Shown here in pieces: positions 1 to 5,701 of a stretch of DNA of 17,726 nt (position 1 is the stretch's first letter; every line of letters begins with the position of its first letter). Source of the DNA: JBAZOJ01 sp041648755 (GTDB lineage Bacteria > Planctomycetota > B143-G9); NCBI GenBank assembly GCA_041648755.1, contig JBAZOJ010000047.1, positions 1-17,726 of the forward strand, written 5' to 3'. The translations under genes were made by a program, and so were the position numbers. The notes beneath the pieces were generated by a model. The model made no database searches, was not told where the DNA came from, and saw only the letters and a list, made by a program, of their open reading frames with translations.

Positions 1-75
1 GAAGAGGTCGCGTTCTTATCCAGCGTGAACTGGCGGGTGACTTCTTCCTTTGACTTTTCTCATCTTGAGGGGTAA
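1..75 (+). CDS. Possible 3' end of an upstream gene (partial)
   Basis: Frame 1 is open from base 1 to a TAA at 73-75 and gives 24 residues, including VNWRVTSSFDFSHLEG at the end. The alternation of polar and aromatic residues would suit the last strands of a beta-barrel or other beta-rich protein. Twenty-four open codons is not statistically meaningful, and the candidate promoter of the cytochrome gene overlaps the end of this frame. No function can be assigned. The minus strand here also reads open for 18 codons but has no start codon, so it was not preferred. Confidence 0.3.
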   Translation, partial: EEVAFLSSVNWRVTSSFDFSHLEG

Positions 76-78
76 TAT
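50..78 (+). promoter_or_regulatory. Candidate sigma70-type promoter of the cytochrome gene
   Basis: A -35 element TTGACT (50-55, 5 of 6 to consensus) is followed by a 17-nt spacer and TAATAT (73-78) as -10. Transcription would start near 85, giving a leader of about 50 nt before the ATG at 138. The call rests on sequence match only. Confidence 0.45.
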
Positions 79-137
79 GTCCTGTGCTTTCGCTTCTGTG
101 ACTGAAACCCCCAACGCTCATCGAGCGCCGGAGGCAT

Positions 138-1586
138 ATGAGAGCCATAAGATTGACGGTTATCGGACTGTTCGTTATCTGCATTGCGGTCGCCTGCGGC
201 GGCGGCGGCGGAACCACCACCGTGGAACCGACCTCGACCCCAAGCTCTTCATCCTCGATCTCGCCTACACCGTCCGGCAGTGTATCGCCGACTGCGACTC
301 CCACGGGTTCGCACACCCCGACTCCCACGCCCACGCCTACAGCAACTCCAAGCACGGGGCCGACCCCTGTTCCGACAATCACCGATACGATCGTGGTCTT
401 TGGCTACAATGACCTTGGGATGCACTGCATGAACGAAGACTTCTCCAAGATAATGGTCCTCCCCCCGTACAACACCATGCATGCCACTGTAATCCAGCGC
501 GGCCCCGAGCCGTCTTTCCTGATGTCCGGAATCACCGTCTCGTACGAAATCCCCAACAACACGCGCTCCGACAACAAGACCAACTTCTGGACCTATGCAG
601 CCGCGATATTCGGCCATACCGTGCCGGTCAATATCGGCCTTGCGGGCAACGGGCTGACGGGGACGATGACTTCGCTCGCTTCCTCGGGCCGCAACGACTG
701 GTCGGTCGTGGGTGTGCCGATCACCCCGCTCGACGACAATATGACAGAGAACCCCTACCAGCTCTGCAAGATCACCGTGCGCAAAGGGCTGTATGAGAAG
801 GCCGAAACCCAGGCGGTCATGCCGGTATCGTGGGAAATCAGTTGCCAGTTATGCCACGGTTCGCCGGGTGTTGCACCCGATGTGGACATCCTCCGCAGAC
901 ACGACACGATGCACGGCACCACGCTTGAGAACAGCACCCCCGTGATGTGCGGCGCTTGCCATGCCCAGGCCCCTCTGGGCACGACTGGCTCGCCGTCGTT
1001 ATCCCATGCGATGCACTCCGCGCACGCGTCGAGGATGGCGCCCGTCTCAACGCTTGAGGTCTCCTGCTACGCCTGCCACCCGGGCATCCGGACCAAGTGC
1101 ATGCGCGATGTTCACTACTCTGCCGGCAAGAACTGCCTGTACTGCCATGGCGATATGGCCGCCGTCGGCTCGACCGCAAGAAGCCCCTGGGTTACCGAGC
1201 CCACCTGCGGCTCCTGCCACGCGCGCGCCGGGTTCGAATACGAGCAGCCGGGCGTCCTTTACCGCGACTCCAAGGGCCACAACGGAGTGCATTGCTCCGC
1301 CTGCCACGGCAGCCCGCACGCGATAACCCCAACCGTGGTGGCCGCCGACAACCTGCAGGCCATCACAATCCAGGGATACTCGGGCGCAATCAGCAACTGC
1401 GTGGTATGCCACAAGGGCACCCCCGGCGACGGCTTCAACCATACGCTGGGAGAAGGCGGCGGCGAAGACAAGCCATTGAACGCGGGCGCCGGATCGGATC
1501 CGATCGACATGCTCGTCGTGCTGCTGCTGCTCGCGGGCGTTGCGGCATCGGCCACAGGGATGTCGCTGGGCACAAGACGCGCTTAG
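138..1586 (+). CDS. Seven-haem c-type cytochrome lipoprotein with C-terminal membrane tail
   Basis: This is a periplasmic or outer-surface electron-transfer protein with seven CxxCH haem-attachment motifs, at residues 236-240, 271-275, 310-314, 333-337, 357-361, 386-390 and 421-425. The N-terminus is a short hydrophobic signal ending at IAVAC (Cys20), a loose lipobox, so lipidation is likely. A Thr/Pro/Ser-rich linker (about 26-80) follows. The segment at 84-120 (GYNDLGMHCMNEDFSKI onward) resembles the N-terminal region I recall from other multihaem proteins of anaerobes; this was not searched. The C-terminus (454-482) has an Asp-rich patch, one hydrophobic segment and a terminal RRA, like a sorting tail. 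The start is set by GGAGG at 130-134, a tight 3-nt spacing. Its role is probably respiratory or extracellular electron transfer; partners are not visible. The hydE gene follows 93 nt later on the same strand. Confidence 0.93.
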   Translation: MRAIRLTVIGLFVICIAVACGGGGGTTTVEPTSTPSSSSSISPTPSGSVSPTATPTGSHTPTPTPTPTATPSTGPTPVPTITDTIVVFGYNDLGMHCMNEDFSKIMVLPPYNTMHATVIQRGPEPSFLMSGITVSYEIPNNTRSDNKTNFWTYAAAIFGHTVPVNIGLAGNGLTGTMTSLASSGRNDWSVVGVPITPLDDNMTENPYQLCKITVRKGLYEKAETQAVMPVSWEISCQLCHGSPGVAPDVDILRRHDTMHGTTLENSTPVMCGACHAQAPLGTTGSPSLSHAMHSAHASRMAPVSTLEVSCYACHPGIRTKCMRDVHYSAGKNCLYCHGDMAAVGSTARSPWVTEPTCGSCHARAGFEYEQPGVLYRDSKGHNGVHCSACHGSPHAITPTVVAADNLQAITIQGYSGAISNCVVCHKGTPGDGFNHTLGEGGGEDKPLNAGAGSDPIDMLVVLLLLAGVAASATGMSLGTRRA

Positions 1587-1619
1587 TTTTCCAGTCTTCC
1601 TGAACAGCTTTTTTCTCCA

Positions 1620-1659
1620 AACGCGCGCGATAGGGTATATTTCCCCGGTCGCGCGCGTT
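1620..1659. promoter_or_regulatory. 11-bp perfect inverted repeat in the leader of hydE
   Basis: The arms AACGCGCGCGA (1620-1630) and TCGCGCGCGTT (1649-1659) are exact reverse complements separated by 18 nt. That spacer contains TATATT (1636-1641), a possible -10 element. The structure ends 20 nt before the hydE ATG and 33 nt after the cytochrome stop. It could be an operator around a promoter or an RNA stem-loop controlling hydE. It lacks a following T-run, so it does not look like a simple terminator. Confidence 0.55.
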
Positions 1660-1679
1660 ATAGTTGCGCGGCCGAAACT

Positions 1680-2747
1680 ATGGAAAAGAACGAACTACTC
1701 AACTGGCTGCGTGAAACCGACGAGCAGAAGCTCGAAAAGCTCTGGGCAGAGGCCGATGCCATCCGGCGTGCGAACGTCGGCGACGAAGTCCACTTCCGCG
1801 GGCTGATAGAGATATCCAACTTCTGCGTGCGCAGGTGCGCCTACTGCGGCATCAGCGCTGAAAATACCGCCCTGACCCGCTACAGGATGACCGACGACGA
1901 GATCCTGGAATGTGCCCGCGCTGCGGCGGATTTTGGCTACGGCACCGTCGTGGTGCAGGCGGGTGAAGACCCCGCATTCGATTGCGCCGCGGTCGAGCGA
2001 ATCGTTCGCAGGATTCGCGCCGAGGTGGGGCTCGCGATAACGCTGAGCCTTGGCGAACGGACGGAGAATGAACTGCGGGCCTGGAAAGAGGCCGGGGCGG
2101 ACAGGTACTTGTTGCGCTTCGAGACCTCCAACCGCAGGCTGTTCGACGCCATCCATCCAGCGCACGGCGAACGCCGGGACAGGATGGAGATATTGGGAAT
2201 GCTGCGCCGCCTCGGCTACGAAGTGGGCAGCGGGATTATGATCGGGATCCCTGGCCAGACCTGGGACGACCTTGCATCGGACATACTCAAGTTCAGGGAA
2301 CTCGACCTCGACATGATCGGCGTCGGGCCGTACCTGCCGCACCCCTCCACCCCCCTTGCAGCGCTGGAAGCGGAGCTGCGCGCGCCGGAGGACGAACAGG
2401 TTCCCAATTCTGAAATGATGACCTATAAGACCGTTGCCCTGACCCGAATCGCGTGCCCCCACGCAAATATCCCAAGCACGACAGCACTGGCGACGGTGAA
2501 CAAGGGGATGGGCCGAGAGCTTGGCCTGATGCGGGGCGCGAACATTATTATGCCGAACCTGACCCCGCCGAAGTACCGGGTGCTATATGAGATTTACCCG
2601 GGCAAGGCGTGCATATACGAGACGGCCGAGCAATGCGCGGGCTGCATCCGCAGGCGGGTGCTGTCGATCGGCAGGGGAATAGGAGCCGGAAAGGGCGAAT
2701 CGCCCAACTGGAAGCTGAGGAAGAACCCGAAGCCGAATGACGAATGA
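1680..2747 (+). CDS. hydE: [FeFe]-hydrogenase maturation radical SAM protein HydE
   Basis: HydE is a radical SAM enzyme that, with HydG and HydF, builds the H-cluster of [FeFe]-hydrogenases in the cytoplasm. The radical SAM motif CVRRCAYC gives Cys49, Cys53 and Cys56 for the [4Fe-4S] cluster. Family blocks follow in order: YRMTDDEIL (68-76), VVQAGEDPAF (91-100), TLSLGERTENEL (121-132), RYLLRFETSN (142-151), GYEVGSGIMIGIPGQT (179-194) and LDMIGVGPYLPHPSTPL (210-226). Cys311, Cys319 and Cys322 match, by my recollection, the three cysteines holding the second, [2Fe-2S] cluster in Thermotoga HydE, which argues against BioB or PylB. Length (355) is normal. No obvious Shine-Dalgarno precedes the ATG. 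Neither hydF, hydG nor a hydrogenase gene is in the window. Confidence 0.93.
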   Translation: MEKNELLNWLRETDEQKLEKLWAEADAIRRANVGDEVHFRGLIEISNFCVRRCAYCGISAENTALTRYRMTDDEILECARAAADFGYGTVVVQAGEDPAFDCAAVERIVRRIRAEVGLAITLSLGERTENELRAWKEAGADRYLLRFETSNRRLFDAIHPAHGERRDRMEILGMLRRLGYEVGSGIMIGIPGQTWDDLASDILKFRELDLDMIGVGPYLPHPSTPLAALEAELRAPEDEQVPNSEMMTYKTVALTRIACPHANIPSTTALATVNKGMGRELGLMRGANIIMPNLTPPKYRVLYEIYPGKACIYETAEQCAGCIRRRVLSIGRGIGAGKGESPNWKLRKNPKPNDE

Positions 2748-2757
2748 CGAATGGAAG

Positions 2758-2780
2758 CGCGGAAAACAGCCATTAACCGC
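2758..2780 (+). repeat. 23-nt direct repeat, copy 1
   Basis: A 23-nt word beginning CGCGGAAAACAGCC is repeated exactly at 3012-3034, 254 bp further on. Similarity continues a little to the right in both copies as the AAGTC and CCAAGT words of the CGCCAAGT tandem unit. Confidence 0.7.
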
Positions 2781-2946
2781 CAAGTCGCCAAGTTCGCCAA
2801 GAAGAGCGGAAGCAGTCTGGATTGCGTGGCCAAAGAGGCGGAGAAGACGAGCGAAAGAGGGTTTTACCGCAGAGGACGCAGAGGTACGCAGAGGGTAGGA
2901 AATACCTTGGATTGCGAAGCCCTGAAGGACGAGCCAAACACACGAC

Positions 2947-2975
2947 CGCTTCGGCGGCGAGGCCCTGAGAGCCAA
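2947..2975 (+). repeat. GC-rich dispersed unit, copy A
   Basis: The unit starts CGCTTCGGCGGCGAGGCC and ends GAGCCAA or a close variant after a variable 5-10 nt. Copy B at 2976-3008 abuts it directly. The others are C (3201-3232), D (3357-3390) and an inverted copy E (about 3526-3560). The start and the GAGCCAA end are conserved while the middle varies, which suggests a defined element rather than a random tract. Confidence 0.65.
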
Positions 2976-3008
2976 CGCTTCGTCGGCGAGGCCCTAAGCA
3001 TGAGCCAA
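2976..3008 (+). repeat. GC-rich dispersed unit, copy B
   Basis: CGCTTCGTCGGCGAGGCC followed by CTAAGCAT and GAGCCAA. It is tandem with copy A and closest to copy D in its middle segment. Confidence 0.65.
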
Positions 3009-3011
3009 ATA

Positions 3012-3034
3012 CGCGGAAAACAGCCATTAACCGC
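3012..3034 (+). repeat. 23-nt direct repeat, copy 2
   Basis: This is the exact second copy of the word at 2758-2780, in the same orientation. It is followed by a degenerate version of the CGCCAAGT tandem unit. Confidence 0.7.
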
Positions 3035-3200
3035 TAAGTCTCCAAGTCGAGTTGGGCGAGACCCGCCTCAGGAGGGTTCGCCAAGAACAGCCTTGCCAGG
3101 GCAGTGCAGCCGAAGACAAAGAGTTTCTACCACGAAATACACAAAATACACGAACAGACCATAGCCAGAGCCGAACAGCCGAAAGAGGTTCTACCACAAA

Positions 3201-3232
3201 CGCTTCGGCGGCGAGGCCGAAGAACGAGCCAA
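3201..3232 (+). repeat. GC-rich dispersed unit, copy C
   Basis: CGCTTCGGCGGCGAGGCC followed by GAAGAAC and GAGCCAA. The 18-nt head is identical to copy A. Confidence 0.65.
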
Positions 3233-3289
3233 GGGTCACGAAGTAAGAGAACAGGCGTTTTGCGTGGCCCGGAAGAATTTATCCGCGAA

Positions 3290-3309
3290 TGCACGCGAAT
3301 AGACGCGAA
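3290..3309 (+). repeat. 20-nt inverted repeat, left arm
   Basis: TGCACGCGAATAGACGCGAA is the exact reverse complement of 3506-3525. It lies inside the 10-nt-period CGCGAATNNN tandem. With a 196-nt separation it is more likely a dispersed repeat copy in the other orientation than a functional stem. Confidence 0.7.
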
Positions 3310-3356
3310 GCGATCGAAGAAAAGGAGCCTTGCGAGGCCATGGAAGTACGAGCCAA

Positions 3357-3390
3357 CGCTTCGTCGGCGAGGCGCTAAGGCATGAGCCAA
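3357..3390 (+). repeat. GC-rich dispersed unit, copy D
   Basis: CGCTTCGTCGGCGAGGCG followed by CTAAGGCAT and GAGCCAA. It differs from copy B by only two changes over the shared length. Confidence 0.6.
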
Positions 3391-3505
3391 TGAACGCCAA
3401 TTGCGACAAGCAACGAGCGGTCAGGCTGGCTCTGTGAACTTATAATCGTTCGAGAGGACATTGGAAATCTCTGGACAAGGAGAGAAGTACTTTGCCTCTT
3501 GCCCA

Positions 3506-3560
3506 TTCGCGTCTATTCGCGTGCATTGGCTCGTGCCTGACGGCCTCGCCGCCGAGGCGG
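3506..3560 (-). repeat. Inverted copy of the dispersed repeats (right arm plus unit E)
   Basis: Positions 3506-3525 are the exact reverse complement of 3290-3309. Read on the minus strand, 3560-3526 matches the GC-rich unit (CGGCGGCGAGGCC, then CACGAGCCAA). The composite therefore repeats, inverted, words seen in separate places on the left. It ends 31 nt from the epimerase stop codon. Confidence 0.65.
3543..3558 (-). terminator. GC-rich hairpin downstream of the epimerase gene
   Basis: GCCTCG (3543-3548), loop CCGC, CGAGGC (3553-3558) forms a 6-bp stem about 35 nt past the epimerase stop. No T-run follows on the minus strand. It belongs to the inverted repeat unit, so a terminator role is only possible. 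Confidence 0.25.
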
Positions 3561-3591
3561 TAGCGGATAATGATCTGCTCTCCGGCTCTCT

Positions 3592-4572
3592 CTACGCCAG
3601 CTTCCTGCGCCAGTAGTCGAGGAGATCGGACAGCGTCTGGCGCAGCGGGATTGTCGGCTGCCAGCCGGTGTCGCGGCGGAGCTTGTCGGTATTGGGAACC
3701 TGTATGGGGATGTCTATCGGCCGCCAGAGCTTCTGGTCGATCTCGGTCGTTACCTTCCCCGCGAGCCCGGCGATATCCACCATCTCGTCAAGGTAGTGCT
3801 TCATCGTGTGGACGCCCTCGCCGCCGACGTTGTACACGCCCTTCAGCGCGGGATTCGTCATCAGAAGATAGTATGCCCGAACCACATCGCGGACATCGGC
3901 AACCACGCGCCGCGAAGTCAGGTTGCCGACATGGATGACGGGGGCCTGTTTGCCCAGAGCGATTGCGGCGATCTGGAACGCGTCCGAGCTGATGGAGAAG
4001 ATGCGGCCGCGCTTGGGCCCGGTATGCGAAAAAGCCCTCGTAACGAGGCCGTCAAGGAAGTTGTTGCGCACACGCTCGCAGACGAACAGGTCAAAGGCTG
4101 CCTTGGATGCGGCGTAGGGATTGACAGGCGCGATCTGCCAGCTCTCGTCCATGCGCTCGCCGTCCTTGAGTTCGGGCGCGCCATAAACCTCGCTGGTGGA
4201 GCAGAACAGGAAACGCGTGTCGGGCTGGTTGTCTTTCAGGGCCTCGAGCAGGTTGAGGCTGCCCAGCACATTGACCGTCTGCGTGTAGAACGGCAACTGG
4301 AAGCTGGTGGGGGGGTGGCTCTGCGCGCCGAGATGGAACACGCCGTCGAATTTGTCGGCCTTCATAACCCGCACGCACGAACTCTTATCGGTGAAGTCGC
4401 AGAACAGCCAGTGGATGCGGTCGAATTCCTCGCGCGTCAGCGTGTCGAGCACGTCCGTCTCCGAACCGTTGGTCCGGCGCGACGTTGCGTAAACGGTATG
4501 GCCCTCGGTCAGCAGAAGCTTGGTCAGGTGGCAGCCAGCAAAGGCCGTTGCGCCGGTGACGAGGTATTTCAT
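3592..4572 (-). CDS. NAD(P)-dependent nucleotide-sugar epimerase/dehydratase (GMD/RMD-like extended SDR)
   Basis: This extended short-chain dehydrogenase of 326 aa probably acts on a nucleotide sugar such as GDP-mannose or GDP-4-keto-6-deoxymannose, in the cytoplasm, for surface polysaccharide synthesis. The N-terminal Rossmann motif is GATAFAG (7-13). The catalytic triad is the STS segment (125-127) with Tyr153 and Lys157 (YAASK). RAFSHTGPKRG (179-189) and VADVRDVVRAY (224-234) are typical of the GMD/RMD branch, and RPIDIPIQVPNTDKL (284-298) is the substrate-side C-terminal block. The middle glycine of the usual GxxGxxG is Ala10. The ATG is preceded by AAAGGAAA, and a strong promoter lies 46 nt upstream. 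Exact substrate is not decidable by eye; GDP-6-deoxymannose reductase is my first guess. Confidence 0.9.
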   Translation of the reverse strand: MKYLVTGATAFAGCHLTKLLLTEGHTVYATSRRTNGSETDVLDTLTREEFDRIHWLFCDFTDKSSCVRVMKADKFDGVFHLGAQSHPPTSFQLPFYTQTVNVLGSLNLLEALKDNQPDTRFLFCSTSEVYGAPELKDGERMDESWQIAPVNPYAASKAAFDLFVCERVRNNFLDGLVTRAFSHTGPKRGRIFSISSDAFQIAAIALGKQAPVIHVGNLTSRRVVADVRDVVRAYYLLMTNPALKGVYNVGGEGVHTMKHYLDEMVDIAGLAGKVTTEIDQKLWRPIDIPIQVPNTDKLRRDTGWQPTIPLRQTLSDLLDYWRRKLA

Positions 4573-4617
4573 ATGCGCTTTCCTTTCGCTCAGGGAGAAC
4601 GGTGCGCGGGAGGTGAC

Positions 4618-4645
4618 AATATAAGCCGGTCGCGCGCTTTGTCAA
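4618..4645 (-). promoter_or_regulatory. Sigma70-type promoter of the epimerase gene
   Basis: On the minus strand TTGACA (4645-4640, full consensus) is followed by a 16-nt spacer and TATATT (4623-4618, 5 of 6). The start of transcription would be near 4611, about 40 nt before the ATG at 4572. The -35 overlaps the stop codon of the upstream transporter gene, so the epimerase can be expressed independently of it. Confidence 0.65.
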
Positions 4646-5544
4646 CTTGTGAACAGCAGGGCTACTCCGCCCACGGCGATAACAGAACCCAACACCGCGC
4701 GGAGGGTTACCTTTTCCTTCTTTGCATAGACCGCAATGGGGATGATCACGATCGGAACAAGCGCCGCGATGGTCTGGACCACACCCACGTCTGTCATCCA
4801 GATTGCCACCTGGAACAGCAGAACACCCAGGAACGGCCCAAACAGCGCTCCGCCTGTCATCTGCGCAACGGCGATCCTGTCCCTGAAGGCGGCGATGACC
4901 TTCGGCCACCAGCCTATGACGGTCGCCACAAGGAACAGCCCCGCCACGCCGGCTATGACGCGGATCTGGGTCGCGCCCACTGCGTCGATATCCGCCCGCG
5001 CCAGCTTGCCCAGCACCGCTCCGCCAGCCTGGCCAAGGGCGCCAAGCACGCCGAAAATGATCCCAACCCCGCTGATGCTGACTCCGTTTTCCCCGTTCCT
5101 GCGCTCGGATACGACAAAGGCCACCCCGACAATAGTGGCGGCCATTCCGCCCCATTGAAGGAGCGTGAGGTGCTCATCGAGCCAGAGCATCCCGAAGAGC
5201 GCGGCCAGCGGGGGCGCCAGCGTCAGCATTATCAGCGTGGCCATGCGCGAGCCCAATGTAACCAGCGCGCGGAAGTAGAACAAATCCCCCAGCGCAAACC
5301 CGACAAAACCGGACAACGACAGCCAGAGCAGCGCGTGAGGAGAAGCATCAAAGGGCAGCCATAGTGCCGGGCCGCGCCAGATTGCACAGAAGGCAGTAAT
5401 GAAGACCAGGGCCATTCCGATGCGTATCACGTTGACGGCAAGCGAACCGACGCGCCTGCCAGCGGCCTCGAAAGCAAGCGCGGTGGCTGTCCAGCAGAAG
5501 ACGGTTATCAGGGCTACGATTTCGCCCATGTGCGCATCGGTCAT
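4642..5544 (-). CDS. EamA/DMT-family inner-membrane transporter
   Basis: A 300-aa protein with about ten hydrophobic segments arranged as two homologous EamA halves (roughly 5-140 and 155-299). Family signs are the opening GEIVALITVFCWTATALAFE, and WLDEHLTLLQWGGMAATIVG at the end of the first half, matching the usual F-x-x-E-x-x-x-x-x-x-x-x-G pattern. The second half ends with KKEKVTLRAVLGSVIAVGGV. Drug/metabolite transporters of this type export or exchange small metabolites; the substrate cannot be read from sequence. The first ATG (5544) has GGAG 11 nt upstream. A second Met at residue 6 lacks one. The gene is divergent from the ABC permease and lies 69 nt upstream of the epimerase. Confidence 0.92.
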   Translation of the reverse strand: MTDAHMGEIVALITVFCWTATALAFEAAGRRVGSLAVNVIRIGMALVFITAFCAIWRGPALWLPFDASPHALLWLSLSGFVGFALGDLFYFRALVTLGSRMATLIMLTLAPPLAALFGMLWLDEHLTLLQWGGMAATIVGVAFVVSERRNGENGVSISGVGIIFGVLGALGQAGGAVLGKLARADIDAVGATQIRVIAGVAGLFLVATVIGWWPKVIAAFRDRIAVAQMTGGALFGPFLGVLLFQVAIWMTDVGVVQTIAALVPIVIIPIAVYAKKEKVTLRAVLGSVIAVGGVALLFTS

Positions 5545-5572
5545 CGTCGGTGATACTCCAATCGAAGCGGGA

Positions 5573-5601
5573 ATGATACGTTACTGTGCGCACAACGGAA
5601 A
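5573..5601 (-). promoter_or_regulatory. Weak candidate promoter with central palindrome upstream of the EamA gene
   Basis: On the minus strand TATCAT (5578-5573, 5 of 6 to a -10) has a poor -35 TTTCCG (5601-5596) at 17 nt. The spacer holds a perfect 10-bp palindrome TGTGCGCACA (5585-5594), placed where a repressor would block polymerase. The rest of the 157-bp divergent region (5545-5701) shows no clear promoter for the permease gene. Confidence 0.3.
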
Positions 5602-5701
5602 GGAAGTATGAAGTAGTGGAGCAATCGCGGTCAACGTGAGTAAGATAGTAACAAGTGCCTCACGACATCGCTGCCGGGTTGGCTAAAACCGCGAGGGAAC
5701 A

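Larger units (their letters stand above)
2757..3560. repeat. Gene-free mosaic of short-period and dispersed repeats
   Basis: No credible gene lies between hydE (stop 2747) and the epimerase (stop 3592). The space is filled by several repeat families. Tandem triplets with periods of 8-10 nt occur at 2778-2803 (CGCCAAGT units), 2868-2896 (CGCAGAGG units), 3131-3157 (CACGAAATA units) and 3284-3313 (CGCGAATNNN units). Dispersed longer words are listed separately. Short open frames exist on both strands but their translations only echo the repeats (for example TTKYTKYTN and RRGRRGTQR) and have no usual coding character. I see no transposase or long terminal repeat. Function is unknown. Confidence 0.75.

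Noticed and set aside
1221..1240. tRNA-like GGGTTCGAAT
   Set aside because: It lies inside the cytochrome reading frame and no cloverleaf or acceptor stem surrounds it. No tRNA was found in the window.
1695..2462. 255-codon minus-strand frame inside hydE
   Set aside because: hydE matches its family along its whole length; the antisense frame is an effect of high GC.
2757..3560. CRISPR array
   Set aside because: The units are 8-10 nt or irregular 30-34 nt, with no uniform repeats separated by unique spacers of constant length, and no cas gene.
3796..5364. 522-codon plus-strand frame opposite the epimerase and EamA genes
   Set aside because: It spans two well-recognised genes on the other strand and the spacer between them, and its translation (His/Gln/Asp/Arg-rich) matches no protein character.
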